In this document: positions 22,520 through 34,232 of the stretch, piece after piece
Layout of the letters: each line of letters begins with the position of its first letter
How positions within the stretch are numbered: position 1 is the first letter of the stretch
From: Scytalidium lignicola
Lineage: Eukaryota > Ascomycota > Leotiomycetes
Direction of reading: 5' to 3'
Assembly (NCBI GenBank): GCA_002812745.2
Contig: NCSJ02000263.1
Coordinates: forward strand, 1 to 60,842
DNA: 60,842 bases
Notes under the pieces: model-generated
Told to the model about the DNA's origin: nothing
What the model saw: the letters and a program-made list of their open reading frames with translations, nothing else
Database searches by the model: none
Position numbers and translations under genes: made by a program

Positions 22520-24245
22520 GATTGCAGATCTGGAAGATTTGCGATACCTGGTGATATATATTGATAAGGTTGGAGAGAGCAGGGCAAGAGCTGGCTGACA
22601 CGGCGGTAATCAGCGAAGGGTGCAGATCGCCTTTCATATATGGATTCCGGATATAACATTCATCTTCCCTGGAATAATTGCGGCCTTCTCTTCTGGAATA
22701 ACATTCATCAACGCAATGCGTTCCACGAGCACGGCATGCTAATGCAGTGTAAACAACCGGGAAACCCCCGTCTGAAATCAGCAAGCCAGTGACCATGTTC
22801 ATCGGTCCCAATGATCATCAGTCTGGCAGCATCTCCGTAACCATTTCAAGGTTCTCCGAAGCCCGAATCACCAATAGAATTGACAGTATAAGATAAGGTG
22901 CAGGACATCCCCGGAGGTTGAATTGAAGTGAGCCTTATGGTTCTGTGCTGGGTTGCATTTTATCAACAACATGCATTACGTATCACAACCCATAATTGGA
23001 CGAGGTATCACGGAAGGAAAGTGACTTATGGTATTGTGGACATGCAGCAACTAGCATATGGCATCTCTTTAGGTTCGAATTCGAAGACTAGGAAGGACAT
23101 ATTACTGATAAGACTTGGGACTTACGAATAGAAGTCATTGTTTAAATGATGTACATGTATGTATAAGCAAAATAATTTGAAATAATGCTGAAGTAAAAGT
23201 TTCCAAATGAGATTGTGAAGCAAACGCACGCGATAAGATGAGACCTACCCACCGACATGAAATTAGGAAAGTACCATGAGGGTGGTGAAATTGGGTAGCA
23301 TTGACATTGGCTGGCAGTCCCGAGCATCAGGATAGAGGCTTGTTTTTCCGCAACCGTGCTTGGCGCAATTAGGAAGGTCTCAACCAACTCGGGACCTGGA
23401 AAGAATACATTGCTCAAAGAATGAAAATAATCCTTGTTATCGCATCATCCTATCCTAGAGATAACTTAATCGGAATGTCGCATCATCGCATCGAGAGATA
23501 ACGTTAGACAAGTGTTGGACATGCTGTTGCAAACATTGTATAAACAAAGAAGATGGAGAGGAGCAGCAAATAGAAAAGAACAAGCTAATGGAGAACGTAT
23601 CATTTCTATCCCACAATTCTTGGGCCAAGGATTCTTATTAACCTGCGGCTGCACACACACGGGCGGCGGGCACGCAATTATTAGCGGCCTTGGCGCCTTC
23701 ACTATCTTATCGAGCGCGTGCAGGTTGCTACTGTAGCAAAAAGATCTTCCATCAAAAGAGATAAGACGACATCGTGCACACAGCCATACAAGATAAAACG
23801 GAAAAGGAATGTGGAGGGTTAAACGAATCCCCGAGATCACTAAATTGCCAAGATCTCGACGTCAGAGACCCCTCCATATTTCTTCTTGGAGTCGCAGAGT
23901 AATGCAGAGCAGATGGCCAACTGCAATGCATCAATTGTCAGGCCAACGATGCGATCCGTAATACCACGGAGTGGTTCTATGTGGAATATAAGGAAATGAG
24001 ATAGAGGCGAGAGAAACTGAAAAACAAAAGAAGAATTCACCGTCGTCTTGGTGCCCATGTTTCGGCAGGCACTGCCATAAGAGTTCATCGGTCCTCACTC
24101 AGAGACCATGTGCGATAATAAACAAGAAAATGAACTTCGTAGAAGTACATAACAGAAATATTTTAAAAGTTAATACATTTCTTGTTAGAAAAACCCAATA
24201 GGTCTCGGATGCTGAGTATCAGCAAGGCCAGACCTTACCAACGGC
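22520..24245. other. Intergenic spacer with one small ORF candidate
   Basis: About 1.7 kb between two minus-strand genes. Apart from the small frame at 23840-24088, nothing is supported. Near 23440-23510 there is a short imperfect repetition of CGCATCATC and GAGATAAC segments. Confidence 0.4.
23840..24088 (-). CDS. Possible small protein, 82 aa
   Basis: This minus-strand frame starts MNSYGSACRNMGTKTT and ends in a helical, coding-looking segment (DALQLAICSALL, then KKKYGGVSDVEILAI). A hydrophobic middle (FVFQFLSPLSHFLIFHI) is pyrimidine-rich at DNA level and could instead be an unspliced intron, but the obvious GTGAAT donor and CACATAG acceptor do not keep the frame. No homologue is recognised. 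It could equally be a chance frame. Confidence 0.25.
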   Translation of the reverse strand: MNSYGSACRNMGTKTTVNSSFVFQFLSPLSHFLIFHIEPLRGITDRIVGLTIDALQLAICSALLCDSKKKYGGVSDVEILAI

Positions 24246-26117
24246 CTATGAATTTGCAAGTCTCGCTGCCTTGAACCTACTGAGTTTCTTCGGCCCGCCT
24301 TCTTCTTCCCCTAAAGGCACGATCTCGCTTTCTTCTTTCTTGAGGAAACCACCTTGCTTCTGGATCATCTGGTTGCGCCTCCGATGATACTCCACCGCGA
24401 CTTCTTGGTGCAGAAGCTGAGGATCAAGTTCGTCAGGTTCGGGCACTACAGTATCTTCGGGAATTGCACGTTCCACGACTGTAGGAGCCAACGTCATACC
24501 CTCCGGTCCTGTAGGTACCACAAGCGTCCGATTTTCAACAGGTGCGAACTGAACTGGTGCGGAGAAGGCCTTCGGTGCTCTAGAGCTGGCAGGGGAAGGC
24601 GGTAAAGATGGTGCAGGATGCAGAGAGTCAGAACGAGCTAGAGGGCCATTGAGAATATTCGAGGCTCGAGCCGATTTGAACCGAGACTGTTTTCTCGGTG
24701 CTTCTAGATCAACTGGCTCTATTGGTAGTTTCCTTTCAACTATATCCCTTGCAGGGGTAGGTATTACGGTTTGAGCGCTAGCAGAAGGTGATGGTTGCTG
24801 TTGTATCTGGGGAGCAAGCGAGATATCCAGGGATTCTGAAAACCGAACATTCTTCTTCCCTAATGAAGCGACATGATCACTTCCAGACTTGTTTTCGGGT
24901 GATTCCTTCGGTCGTACAGGAGGTAGTTTTTCATCTTGGTTAGAAATACTTGGATTTTCCTCGCCTTTGATTGTAACTCGTCCAATCCCTTCCTTCACAA
25001 CGTCATAATGATCCGGATTCTTGCCAACATTTTCCATCCTCACACCGAGCCGTTCCTCAAGCTCTCTCATCCTCAGTCGTAAGTCATCATCGACAACTCT
25101 CCGAGTAGATCGGCCAAATTCATCTTCCTCGTCTGAGCTGGCTGTCTCGTCCATTTCATAATCTTCATCGGACCAGTCGCTGCCTTCTTCAACATCTAGC
25201 TCAGCAACCACAGCGCCAATCTCCGACATGCCATATTGAAGCATCTCCTTACGAAGCTTGGCATCACTAGGAGACTCGTCTATCGGTATCACAGGAGGCT
25301 CCCCAGGCTTCTCATCAAGCTCTTTTGCTTTATTCATAATCGACTCAATGCGTCGGGCATTCGTTGACTTTTGTATCTCAACGGGAGACTGTATGTCTTC
25401 TTCAAATCGTACCGACTTCTTTGGAGCTGGAGATGCAGTTGAGGTGGCATTGGACCTCCGTGCAATGCTAGAAGAAATATTCTTTTCGGTAGAATCCTGC
25501 TTCGAGACTAACAAACTTTCCCTCCCCCCTTCGGTATTTGATGTGTCCCATTTCGATATAGAAGGAGGTTTATCATCCAGTGAATCAGTAACTCCCACTT
25601 TTTTCAACGCCTCCAAAAGTTGAGGCTCTGCACTACCAGGTGTTGAAGTGTGGCTCGAAATGACGTTACCTTCCTCATCCAATTCCTCAGTAATCTCGGT
25701 CATCGGAAGACCCTCTTCATTTCTCACATCAGGATTGCTAATTATTGTCGCAGTAACTAACTTATTCTCTGCTTTCTCAACTTGTTTCTCGATAGTTTCG
25801 ACATTCTGATGAACGTAATCAATCCGTTTCTCGAGAATATTGACCACTTGATCTGCTGTCCGTGGAGTCTGCCCACCTAATATTTCCCTTATTTCTTTAA
25901 GATTCAGAAGCTCGCCTTCATAGCTATCGCCAATAGCAGCTAGTTGATCTTGGTTTGGAGTTGGGCGGGCAGCAAGAATCTCCTCTTTGAGACCCTCATA
26001 TTCTGCTTCCCATATTTGCCAGTGTTGTAACGACTTCCGCAACTTCGAAATATTCTCCTCCAGGAGTTGTCTGTGCCTCTCAAGGTCGAGAAAGCTATCT
26101 TTGACAGCAGGAGCCAT
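24246..26117 (-). CDS. URI/Bud27-like unconventional prefoldin
   Basis: URI/Bud27 proteins act with prefoldin-like partners in assembling RNA polymerases and in translation. The 623-residue single-exon product starts with a prefoldin-alpha-type coiled coil (about 1-135: LDLERHRQLLEENISKL, then paired helices around LNLKEIREILGG). A long acidic, Ser-rich disordered middle follows, with segments such as DWSDEDYEMDETASSDEED. The C-terminus (about 545-623) resembles the fungal DUF3835 region and ends in LSRFKAARLANS. A second SRFKxAR copy (QSRFKSARASNI) sits about 140 residues earlier. ATG 26117 was chosen because the longer frame to 26168 opens on TTG. It is divergent from the Ppc89-like gene, with 450 bp between starts. 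Confidence 0.82.
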   Translation of the reverse strand: MAPAVKDSFLDLERHRQLLEENISKLRKSLQHWQIWEAEYEGLKEEILAARPTPNQDQLAAIGDSYEGELLNLKEIREILGGQTPRTADQVVNILEKRIDYVHQNVETIEKQVEKAENKLVTATIISNPDVRNEEGLPMTEITEELDEEGNVISSHTSTPGSAEPQLLEALKKVGVTDSLDDKPPSISKWDTSNTEGGRESLLVSKQDSTEKNISSSIARRSNATSTASPAPKKSVRFEEDIQSPVEIQKSTNARRIESIMNKAKELDEKPGEPPVIPIDESPSDAKLRKEMLQYGMSEIGAVVAELDVEEGSDWSDEDYEMDETASSDEEDEFGRSTRRVVDDDLRLRMRELEERLGVRMENVGKNPDHYDVVKEGIGRVTIKGEENPSISNQDEKLPPVRPKESPENKSGSDHVASLGKKNVRFSESLDISLAPQIQQQPSPSASAQTVIPTPARDIVERKLPIEPVDLEAPRKQSRFKSARASNILNGPLARSDSLHPAPSLPPSPASSRAPKAFSAPVQFAPVENRTLVVPTGPEGMTLAPTVVERAIPEDTVVPEPDELDPQLLHQEVAVEYHRRRNQMIQKQGGFLKKEESEIVPLGEEEGGPKKLSRFKAARLANS

Positions 26118-26567
26118 GGTGGGAAGGAGAGCGAGTGCGCAATTCCAAAAATTTCTGTGACGGGTCAAGACGAACGAATGTGAGGAAGCCTTCGGAAGGC
26201 GGCTCGCTAATTAGTCGACCACAAATGGCGCTAAGTGGATAATTAGCAAGCCGAGCAAGGTAAACTCCGCTATACCTAATGTGGCCGCATGTAAACAGTC
26301 AGTCGAACTCGTTCATTTATTCTCTCTTTTCACTCTTCTATCAACAATTCTAAAGTTTACTCAGCAACTAAACAACCACTTCAGAAGTTGAAATAAATCG
26401 CACCTGAAGTATTGGTTTGCCGAACTTTTCTTCCTTGTAGTCAGAAAGCTACTTATGTCTTATATTCTTCCATAATCACGTCCTATTATAAACTAATAGC
26501 TTGGGGACCAAAATACTCGACGTCGCGAACAAACTCAATCAGCACGACATTCTAGGAGCTAGCCGCA
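26118..26567. promoter_or_regulatory. Shared divergent promoter of URI-like and Ppc89-like genes
   Basis: 450 bp between two outward-facing start codons. It must hold both 5' UTRs and both promoters, so a bidirectional promoter is likely. I could not assign a specific factor site. Confidence 0.5.
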
Positions 26568-29500
26568 ATGGCTGGGCAATCACCTTCTCTGAAGTCACGA
26601 CACAGGTCTCGTATCATTAGAGAAATGTCTCGAGATATTAACAAAACATTCAATTCAGCCGCGTCCTCAACTGGATCTTTTCACGGGACGGTCAGCGCCG
26701 ATACAACCATGGATTTTGACCCAGAAAATGAGGCAATCATGTCTACACGTCAAATTGATAACCTGTCCCAGAAATTACCTCAGCTCCGCGACACGGCAAA
26801 GAAATATGGCCGCTGGGCACCTCGACCAAGTCAAGATGATATTATCAACACATCTGCCATTGGCCGTGCCTTCCCAGACTTCTCCCAGGGTGACAGCTCC
26901 GACGATAATATGTCAGTCGAAGTCGGACGTGGCGCGAAGACGCGTCAGCGAACTCCAAGCCGAGGCCCTCGTCTCGAGTATTCAGACAACATTGATTCAC
27001 CTGTTGTTACAATTGGCGACTTTCAAATTCTAAAAACGCCTCCAGGAAGGACTCGATTAAAGAGCTCGGTTTCGAAGGATTCAATACGAAATAGCGCGAA
27101 GAAGCAAGATGGGCAAGAAAAGTCATCGAAGGGCCAGAAAGAGAATATTGCCCCTCGAACACAACAGGCGGTAAAAAACAACGACTACATCTCTGGCGCA
27201 ACACGTAACGCCGGAGGCGAGGAACGACGTACTCTTCTTGAGCTTCATGCACGAGTTTCAGACGACTCGAGTAGCTCATTCTCCGGTGATGAACGCCCAA
27301 TCACTACCACTTTTGAGACAAAACCATCCCGTTTCTCCCATGGCCAGTCAGTTGGCGCGCAGGCTTCCACAACCCCCTCCTCCTTGAAGCAGAGAGCCAC
27401 TGATGCTCTTGCAAACGCGCTTCGTAGTGTGTCACAAACGACATCAAATATGCACACGAATCATACAGTGAAGTCTTCAACACCAAATCCTACTCAACAC
27501 TCATTTTTGTTACCGAATATGCCTGATATCTCAGAATTAGTATCCGGAACCTTCAAAGATGGCACACCTGTGTTCACACGCAATGGAAAGGTCCAATCAC
27601 GCTTTTCCTCTGTATCCGGCCCACCAAATCATATAAATTTTGCACCAATTGATGGGATTCCTGTTCCCGAAGATGAAAAGGCTATCTTCTTGTCTCTACA
27701 ACTACTACAGGATCGCATTGCCGAACTTGAGATGGAGCGAGCTGAAAACCAGAAGGTTGTGGAAGATCTTAAAAATGATAACTATCAACTGAGAGCCGAG
27801 AATAAGGAACTTGAGAGAAATAACCGATCAGATAGTGCTCTCGGTATGGCGGACAGTGGAAGTGATGGTGGTCATGGTAGCAAGCAAAGGCTCGCAGACA
27901 AAACCAGTACGTTTATTATTAACATATTTTCTGTGCAAAACTTTTGAATGGGGAAATATCTAACACTTATCTCAGGACTCGACGCTCAGGTGGCGTCCCT
28001 TACTGTGCGGCTCGAGGCTGCAGAGCGAAAAATAGCTACTCAGGATCTCCGTCTTAAAAATAACACCGCAGAGCGGGATAGAGCTGTTCAGCAACTAGCT
28101 GAGGCGTTTTGTACGACCGAGGAACTGCGGACTGAGAATGAAACCTTGAAGCAGGAAAATGAGGCCCTCAGACAACAGATCTCACAATACCTAATAGAAA
28201 ATGCGGAAAATACTCGGGAGTGGCAGAAGAAGGAGGCTGCTCTCCACAAGAAAATTCAGCGAAGAGAGAAAGCCGTAAAAGAAGTCAAGGAAATAACTCG
28301 AGAACTTTATGAAACTAGGAACAATATCACTATCACGACGACTACTCAAGAGAAGAAAAGGCCATCCCATGATCGAGTCGCCAGTGACAAGGTGCGATCT
28401 AGGGAAGAAGAATCCACGAATCAGCTGCATCAAAGTAAGGATGTAGCTCTGAAGGATGCTGCATCGTCATCCGATATCCCTACAACGAAGAGATCTTCTC
28501 GTGGTCGGGTATCCACAGGTCAAATCAGACAAGAAAAACCTACTAAAGCTCCCATTCGACAAAGATCACGATCTCAATCCCAAAGACGTTTATCAACTAC
28601 GGAAACCAAGAACCGTAGTGAATACCATGGTCCTGAGGAAAACATCCGCAATGATGAGAGTGGCCAAGAGAGTGATAGCAATTCCTATGATGAGACAACT
28701 ACCATTCTACGGAAAAGCCAGCAAAACATGACAGGTCATTTAACTGAAGACGGCTCAGAATACTTAAGTATTCTAGATGGTGGCGAGATGGCTCACCTGC
28801 GTGAAATGCTTAATATCGCAAAGTCTGAACAGCGAGAGCGACTTGTCGCAGCTGGGCCCGAACTAAAAGATGATGATACTGTCTATTCGAGGAAATCTAC
28901 TCGCTCTACGTCTGGCCGCCAACCGGGAGGTTTAACAGGAATCTTGAAGAATGGAAGTGCTCAAACATTGGAGGACTTGACCGGTCGTCTCAGTATAAAA
29001 AATGCGAAATTTTCCAGTGACGAGAGAGACCACACAACCCGGCCAAGCACATCACATCAAGTCAAACCTGTTTCTACGAGGCGTCGGTATACTGACGTTG
29101 ATGAGATGACATCTGCCTTTATAATTCCTGATATCTCTTTCGACATCGAGAACAATACATTAGGACGACCGGTGTTGTCAGAAAGTGCTCGACGTGTTCT
29201 TGACGGTCTTTGCAGACATAATAGTCAAAACTGCACAATCTGCACCCGGGTCGCATCATATAACACAGAGGAAAATACACAGACCATTGCGAAGCGTACT
29301 GTTCAGGTAGAGAAACCAATTCCTGTTTCTGAGCGCATGCCTATTCCGACTCCATACGAAGACGAGCCTACTATTAGGCCAGCTGTCGCACCTGGAATTG
29401 CACTTGCCACCGTCATCAAAGGCCTTGAGGATGAGGTTGCGCACTTGAAATTGAAGCACGCACAATTATTTTCTCTATACAGCAAGCACGATGCTTCCCT

Positions 29501-29831
29501 CGGTATGCGAAAACGCAAGAGCCTACAAAAGAAGCTTACAATCCTCCTAAAGGCAATTGACACCAAATCTGATCAAATATATGCTCTTTATGACGTATTA
29601 GAAGGACAAAAGCAGAGCGGCCAAGAAATGACTGAGCGTGAGGTCGAGGTCACTCTTATGAGCATTGGAGTTGATCCCGAAGATCTAACTAGAGGCCAAC
29701 GAAAAGGCAATGCGCTATATAGCGACAGCGAAGGAGACAATTCCAGCGATGACGATTCCGAGCTGGACCTACCTTGGGAGGGCATCGAAGATACTACTGG
29801 TACCATGGATGCCAAGAAAGGGCAGGCATGA
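26568..29831 (+). CDS. Ppc89/Cep57-like spindle pole body protein
   Basis: Probable core spindle-pole-body scaffold related to S. pombe Ppc89, which shares Cep57-type coiled-coil and microtubule-binding regions. Two exons (26568-27906, 27976-29831) give 1064 residues. The N-terminal third is Ser-rich and disordered, with a conserved-looking KLPQLRDTAKKYGRWAPRPSQ patch. A strong coiled coil starts before the intron (LQLLQDRIAELEMERAENQ) and continues after it (DAQVASLTVRLEAAERK). A basic, low-complexity middle follows. The C-terminal Cep57_MT-bd-like region runs through ALATVIKGLEDEVAHLKLKH to a long helix and IYALYDVLEGQ. It ends acidic. Other large coiled-coil proteins are possible, but the C-terminal region supports this call. 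Confidence 0.78.
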
Positions 29832-30705
29832 CTGCAGAGTCTAGCCCCTTTCAAGTATTGAGAATTCTTGCATCATGATTTCTCGTCGTCCTTATTATTG
29901 CTCATGGTAGATCATTTTAGGTCTTATTATGGAGTTTTTGCTATTAGCGGGTCTTTATAAGTCGATGATCCTTTTAGAGTTTCTCTCACACTCTCAACAT
30001 ATATCGACAGTGCTTGGCTGCAGGCTGAGAATGTTAACTCCTACTACATTGCAAGTATACTTTGGAAGTGGACTGGTCATAAGACCGGGACTGCCAAATA
30101 AAACTTGAATATGCAGAGATTTTGGAGGTGGACTAGACATGAATCTGGGACTGCCAATTTCTCTCGCATGAAGTGGATATGCATTTCTCTCATGGCTGAA
30201 CCTTCAAATATATGACGTTAGATGGGGTTTCTTTAATTAGCTCAGTAGGCTGTATGCTTTGATGCTCAGGTTACTCGTTTGCATGGTTCTCGGTGTTTAT
30301 GCGTTTTGAAAATGTCACAGCATTGGTGAAATGGGTTCAGATATTCTATTTGGTTGGTTTAAGGTGTCTCCTCTGTTGGACTATGAAGGGTCTCATGTAT
30401 AGTTCAATTTCTAGATTGCGCAATGAATTATGACGTATTTATATTGGATAAATTGTATCACGTGATGAACGACTTTCTTGTTAACTATCTTATCGTATCT
30501 TAAAAGGACAAAATATAGACAGACTACTATTCATAGTTTCCTGCAGTCTAATTGCTAAGATGTACAATTAATAATGGGGCTGACCGTTTCTATGTGTAGG
30601 GACATGGCATATATTCCTTGGGTATCTAACCAGCAAACCCGTTTGTAACTCCATCATAAAGACATCAATCATATACAATTCCGCCTATAGTACTCCTACA
30701 GCCCT
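29832..30705. other. Intergenic spacer between convergent genes, with an imperfect 60-bp tandem repeat
   Basis: The spacer contains the 3' flanks of two convergent genes. An imperfect duplication with exact 60-bp offset lies at 30061-30097 and 30121-30157 (TTTGGARGTGGACTRG type, ending GGGACTGCCAA). No gene is seen. Confidence 0.5.
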
Positions 30706-32815
30706 TCATTTTCTTTTCGCCTCCAAGGCCAAAGCTGCACGCTCAAGGAACGCATTAAACTGCTTGACTTGCTTCAAAATCCCCCCAGTAGAACTTTTAC
30801 AGCTAGCCTCTTGCGCCACACGTTTGAGCAATAGTTCAGTCCCAGTCATATCTACCACACCATTAGCGGGGTCATGCGGATGTTTTGTTTTCCCTCGCTC
30901 TAGGGCAAGTTCGATATCATATATATTGCTGTTGAGGATATCAGCGTCCTATAATTGAACACTATTAGCATTTCTCGATCAGACAGCATATACTGTTACC
31001 AGATCAACGCACCTGAGCACTTGATGTATTAGCTTCATGTTTGATCCGAATTTCATCCATCCTCAGAGCGACTTGTTCTCGCTCTGCTCTAATTTTGAGG
31101 ATTTCTTCTCTCAAACCCAGCTTCCTTCTTTGCTCGTCGCGAATACGTTTCTCCAACACACCGGTGTTGTCCAAGTTAATAGTCTACCAAATTTTAGCAT
31201 TTAACACTTATAAATTGTTAAGACGACATACGTGCTCGAGCAAACGCGTTTGGATTTCTCGTGCAAATGCATCAACGGCTTGCCATTTAGTCCGATATTC
31301 CTGCTTCAATACCGGATCATCCGCGTTCACGCCGCCTTCCGCGAGAGTATTAAGGCCAGATTGAATAATTTCCTGACTTATCTGGCTTAGAACATCAATC
31401 GCATTCACTCCACCTCTCTTTGCATATGGTATCTCGGAATTCAGAATCTCAGCATCAGAATCTTCCTCGTCATAAACCACACCATCAGTTAACCGGTGAA
31501 CCGTAACTGGGATTGGTCCACTGGATTTAAATTTGGCCCTCGGTTGCACTTCACCCACGTTTTCTTTAGGTTTCGTCTTCTTAGCCTTTCGTTGCTGTGC
31601 CGGACTTGATTTTTTGCGTGTCTTTGCCCTTGAAGTCTCCGTACGAGTGGGTTGGCGAGGCGGTGCCGGATTAGAAAGTGGTATAGATGCAGCTGCTGAA
31701 ATTCTCCTTCTCTTGTTCTCTTGCGGCACAATAGCGGCCTCCACATCGCCAATCTCCTCAGCCTTATCCTCCTTATCCTCCTTATCCTCATCATCTTCTG
31801 ACTCAACAGAGAGTTCTCCACTTACTACATCTAACTCACTATTTTCTGGTGACCCTAGGTCTGGTTCAGGTTGTTTCCGTAAATGACTGGATTCGTTGCT
31901 AGAAGCTCTCAATTCCCGAATATCTTCCATTTCTATATCATTTGGCTGCGGAATTACAGCTGATTGATGCATGGCATTCCCCCTGTCTCTTTTGCGCTTC
32001 CTTTGCAATGATGGAGATTCAGGGTCCTGAATAGCGCCCTCTGCGGTGCCATTATTTTGAGTACTACTCTGTAATCCCAGGATGCTTGATAAATCTTCAC
32101 TTATTATAGGCAATTCTTCCTGGTCTGGCGCTGCTCCATCATGCACACTCTCTGGGGTATCTGCGAGAGGCCCTATTGGCGAAATCGACGTTATTTTCGC
32201 AGCTGGTAAAGGGCTTGTATCTCTGTCCAAAATTGTTTCCTCTGCAACCTGCGCTTGGCCATTATTACCAATTGCTGCTTCCTGCGTTACATGACTGTTG
32301 TCTTCATTCAAATCTAAATCATATATATCCGGAGGAGGGGCAGTGCGCGAGGATCGAGTGCTTCTTCCGGAAGACAAAACAGCATCGGTATTAAGTTTGC
32401 GTCGTTTAGCAGAAGTATTTGCATCGTTAGTCGTATGCGCAACAGGAGGAGGTGTTTGTGCCTGGCGTAGCTGTCCATCTACTGGTCTTTCGTGCTCATC
32501 GTGGGGTTGAGGTTCGCTACCAGGAGTTTGTATAAGCGGTTCTTCTTGAACCTCTCCTTCATTCGGGGCTATAGCTTGCGCCGGAGCCTGCGCTGGTGAC
32601 TGTGCTGGAACTGGAGCGGCAGGAAAATTGAGTCCAAAGTCAACCTCCTTCACCTGGCGTCTCCTATTGTAGGTCTTGTTAGTTTGGCAGTAACTTAAAA
32701 GGCAGTCTTTACTTACTGGGCACCACGAAGGCGCTGTTGCATTCGTTCCTCGCGAGCTAGGCAACATTAGCATTTATTTGGAACTATACGGTTGAAATGA
32801 GTTCATACTAGCCAT
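30706..32815 (-). CDS. Probable inner-kinetochore AME1/CENP-U-like protein
   Basis: Five exons (32815-32809, 32756-32717, 32663-31232, 31183-31013, 30948-30706) give 630 residues with consistent phases. The N-terminus splices to MATREERMQQRLRGAQRRQV. A long disordered region with acidic Glu/Asp-Lys repeats (EDKEDKEDKAEE) and basic tracts (RAKTRKK, KAKKTKPKE) precedes the conserved C-terminal third: GPIPVTVHRL, then KRGGVNAIDVLSQIS, a helix around REYRTKWQAVDAF, and a coiled coil (LREEILKIRAEREQVALRM). This order matches the fungal AME1/CENP-U domain as I recall it; AME1 pairs with OKP1 in the COMA/CCAN complex at centromeres. The family name rests on memory of the C-terminal pattern. It is divergent from the twin-CX9C gene. 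Confidence 0.65.
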
Positions 32816-33192
32816 AGTAAAATTACATTTGGGGCTCGAATGTTAGGGACGCATTCACGTACTTCAGGGAAGACGCGACGTGAGTTATGATTACATAATC
32901 ACGCGTTTTCGATGATTCGATTAGCGCCTTTGAAAAGGTAATTGTAACAGCACATTACGAAAAACTATATTTCAATTATCGGGTAAATAGGCACATATAG
33001 GCCGTTTTAAAGCATAGCCAACATACTAAAAATAAGAATTAAAAATAATGGCAATGCAGTTTGAAATGGATTGTTAATTCCCATCTTAAATCCCAAAAAT
33101 CCCAAACGGGCTAGCGCGAGCCGAAGCTCTACCATTATTGAGGAATTCGATCCATAGCACCATCAACTTTTGAGCTCACCTTGACTGTAACA
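32816..33192. promoter_or_regulatory. Divergent promoter of AME1-like and twin-CX9C genes
   Basis: 377 bp separate the two outward-facing starts. It is AT-rich on the left half. No specific factor site was assigned. Confidence 0.45.
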
Positions 33193-34232
33193 ATGGGTTG
33201 GTTTTGGGGCTCAGATCAATCTGCTGCTAGTGATAAGAAATTGCAGGATCCTCTAAGAGATCTTGATTCAGGCCTTCGAGAATTCCTAGTCAAGGAATCA
33301 CCTGTGAAATACAGCCCTTCGAATCCAGTCCCGGCAGCACCATCACAAGAGAACCCAAAATCACAGCACCAGACTGATGTAGGGCATACTACCACAGATA
33401 TCGGGACCGAATCTACATCCGAACCAAAAGTTCCACCACAAAGTTTATATCAAGATGGTCGCTACGCTCATCTCTGGAAAACTTACCAGTCGCAAGCAGA
33501 AGTAGAGAACACCCATAAATCAGACCAAGAAAAAATCGACGACGTGCTGGAGGGTTATAAATATCGCAAGGCAGAAATTGGACGAGCAGCTCTGGAGAAT
33601 TGTGCTCTAGAACAATGGGAAGTCAATGAGTGTTTCCGGACAGGAAGTATATCAAGTCGATTGACTCTCTGCCGGGAGGAGAATAGATCATTAGACAGAT
33701 GTTTTACGATGCAAAGTGTGAGTCCAATTAAGCACTATATTCCATACTTTGGCTTATGCTTTACTCATAGAAATTCCTCAAAGCGTTGGGATATCTCTCC
33801 ACTCTAGATCGTCCAGCTGAAGTCGACGAACAAATCCAAATGCATGCCGACACACTGTATCACCGAATGCTAGACCAAGAAAAAGAGATCGAAGCAGCAA
33901 AAAAGGAAGGCAGGCCTATACCGGCATTTCCTCCACTCCTATCCTCCTCGAGCCTGAACGTTAGCAAAGCAAACCCCCCTTCTCAAAGACCACAACTTGA
34001 TAGTGATACCATCCAGCTACCCGAGGCTGCTAAGGAAAGGTTGAAAGATCTCAAAGGTGCAGAAAGGGAGATAGAGGAGCGTGCTATTAGGGCTGAGTTA
34101 GCGGCCGAAGCAGAGACTGCGCAAAACCTACAGGCAATATGGAGGAAGCAAGATGAAGAACGGCAGAAAAGAAAGGAGCAGGGTAAAGAGACGATCGGGG
34201 ACAAGATTTTCTCAATGCTTCGATTTCGGTAG
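33193..34232 (+). CDS. Twin CX9C protein (DUF3128-like), probably mitochondrial
   Basis: Two exons (33193-33717, 33771-34232) give 328 residues. After a disordered N-terminus starting MGWFWGSDQ, a helical hairpin carries two CX9C motifs: C-ALEQWEVNE-C, then 12 residues, then C-REENRSLDR-C. This twin CX9C pattern is the substrate signature of the Mia40 import pathway of the mitochondrial intermembrane space, and the flanking FLKALGYLSTLDR fits fungal DUF3128 proteins. The remaining C-terminal half is a charged coiled coil (AKERLKDLKGAEREIEERAIRAEL) ending KIFSMLRFR. ATG 33193 is chosen because the frame upstream opens only on TTG. A precise role, such as respiratory-complex assembly, is not readable. 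Confidence 0.75.

Noticed and set aside
23062..23100. GGTTCGAAT resembling a tRNA T-loop
   Set aside because: No upstream A-box or cloverleaf pairing is present at suitable distance.
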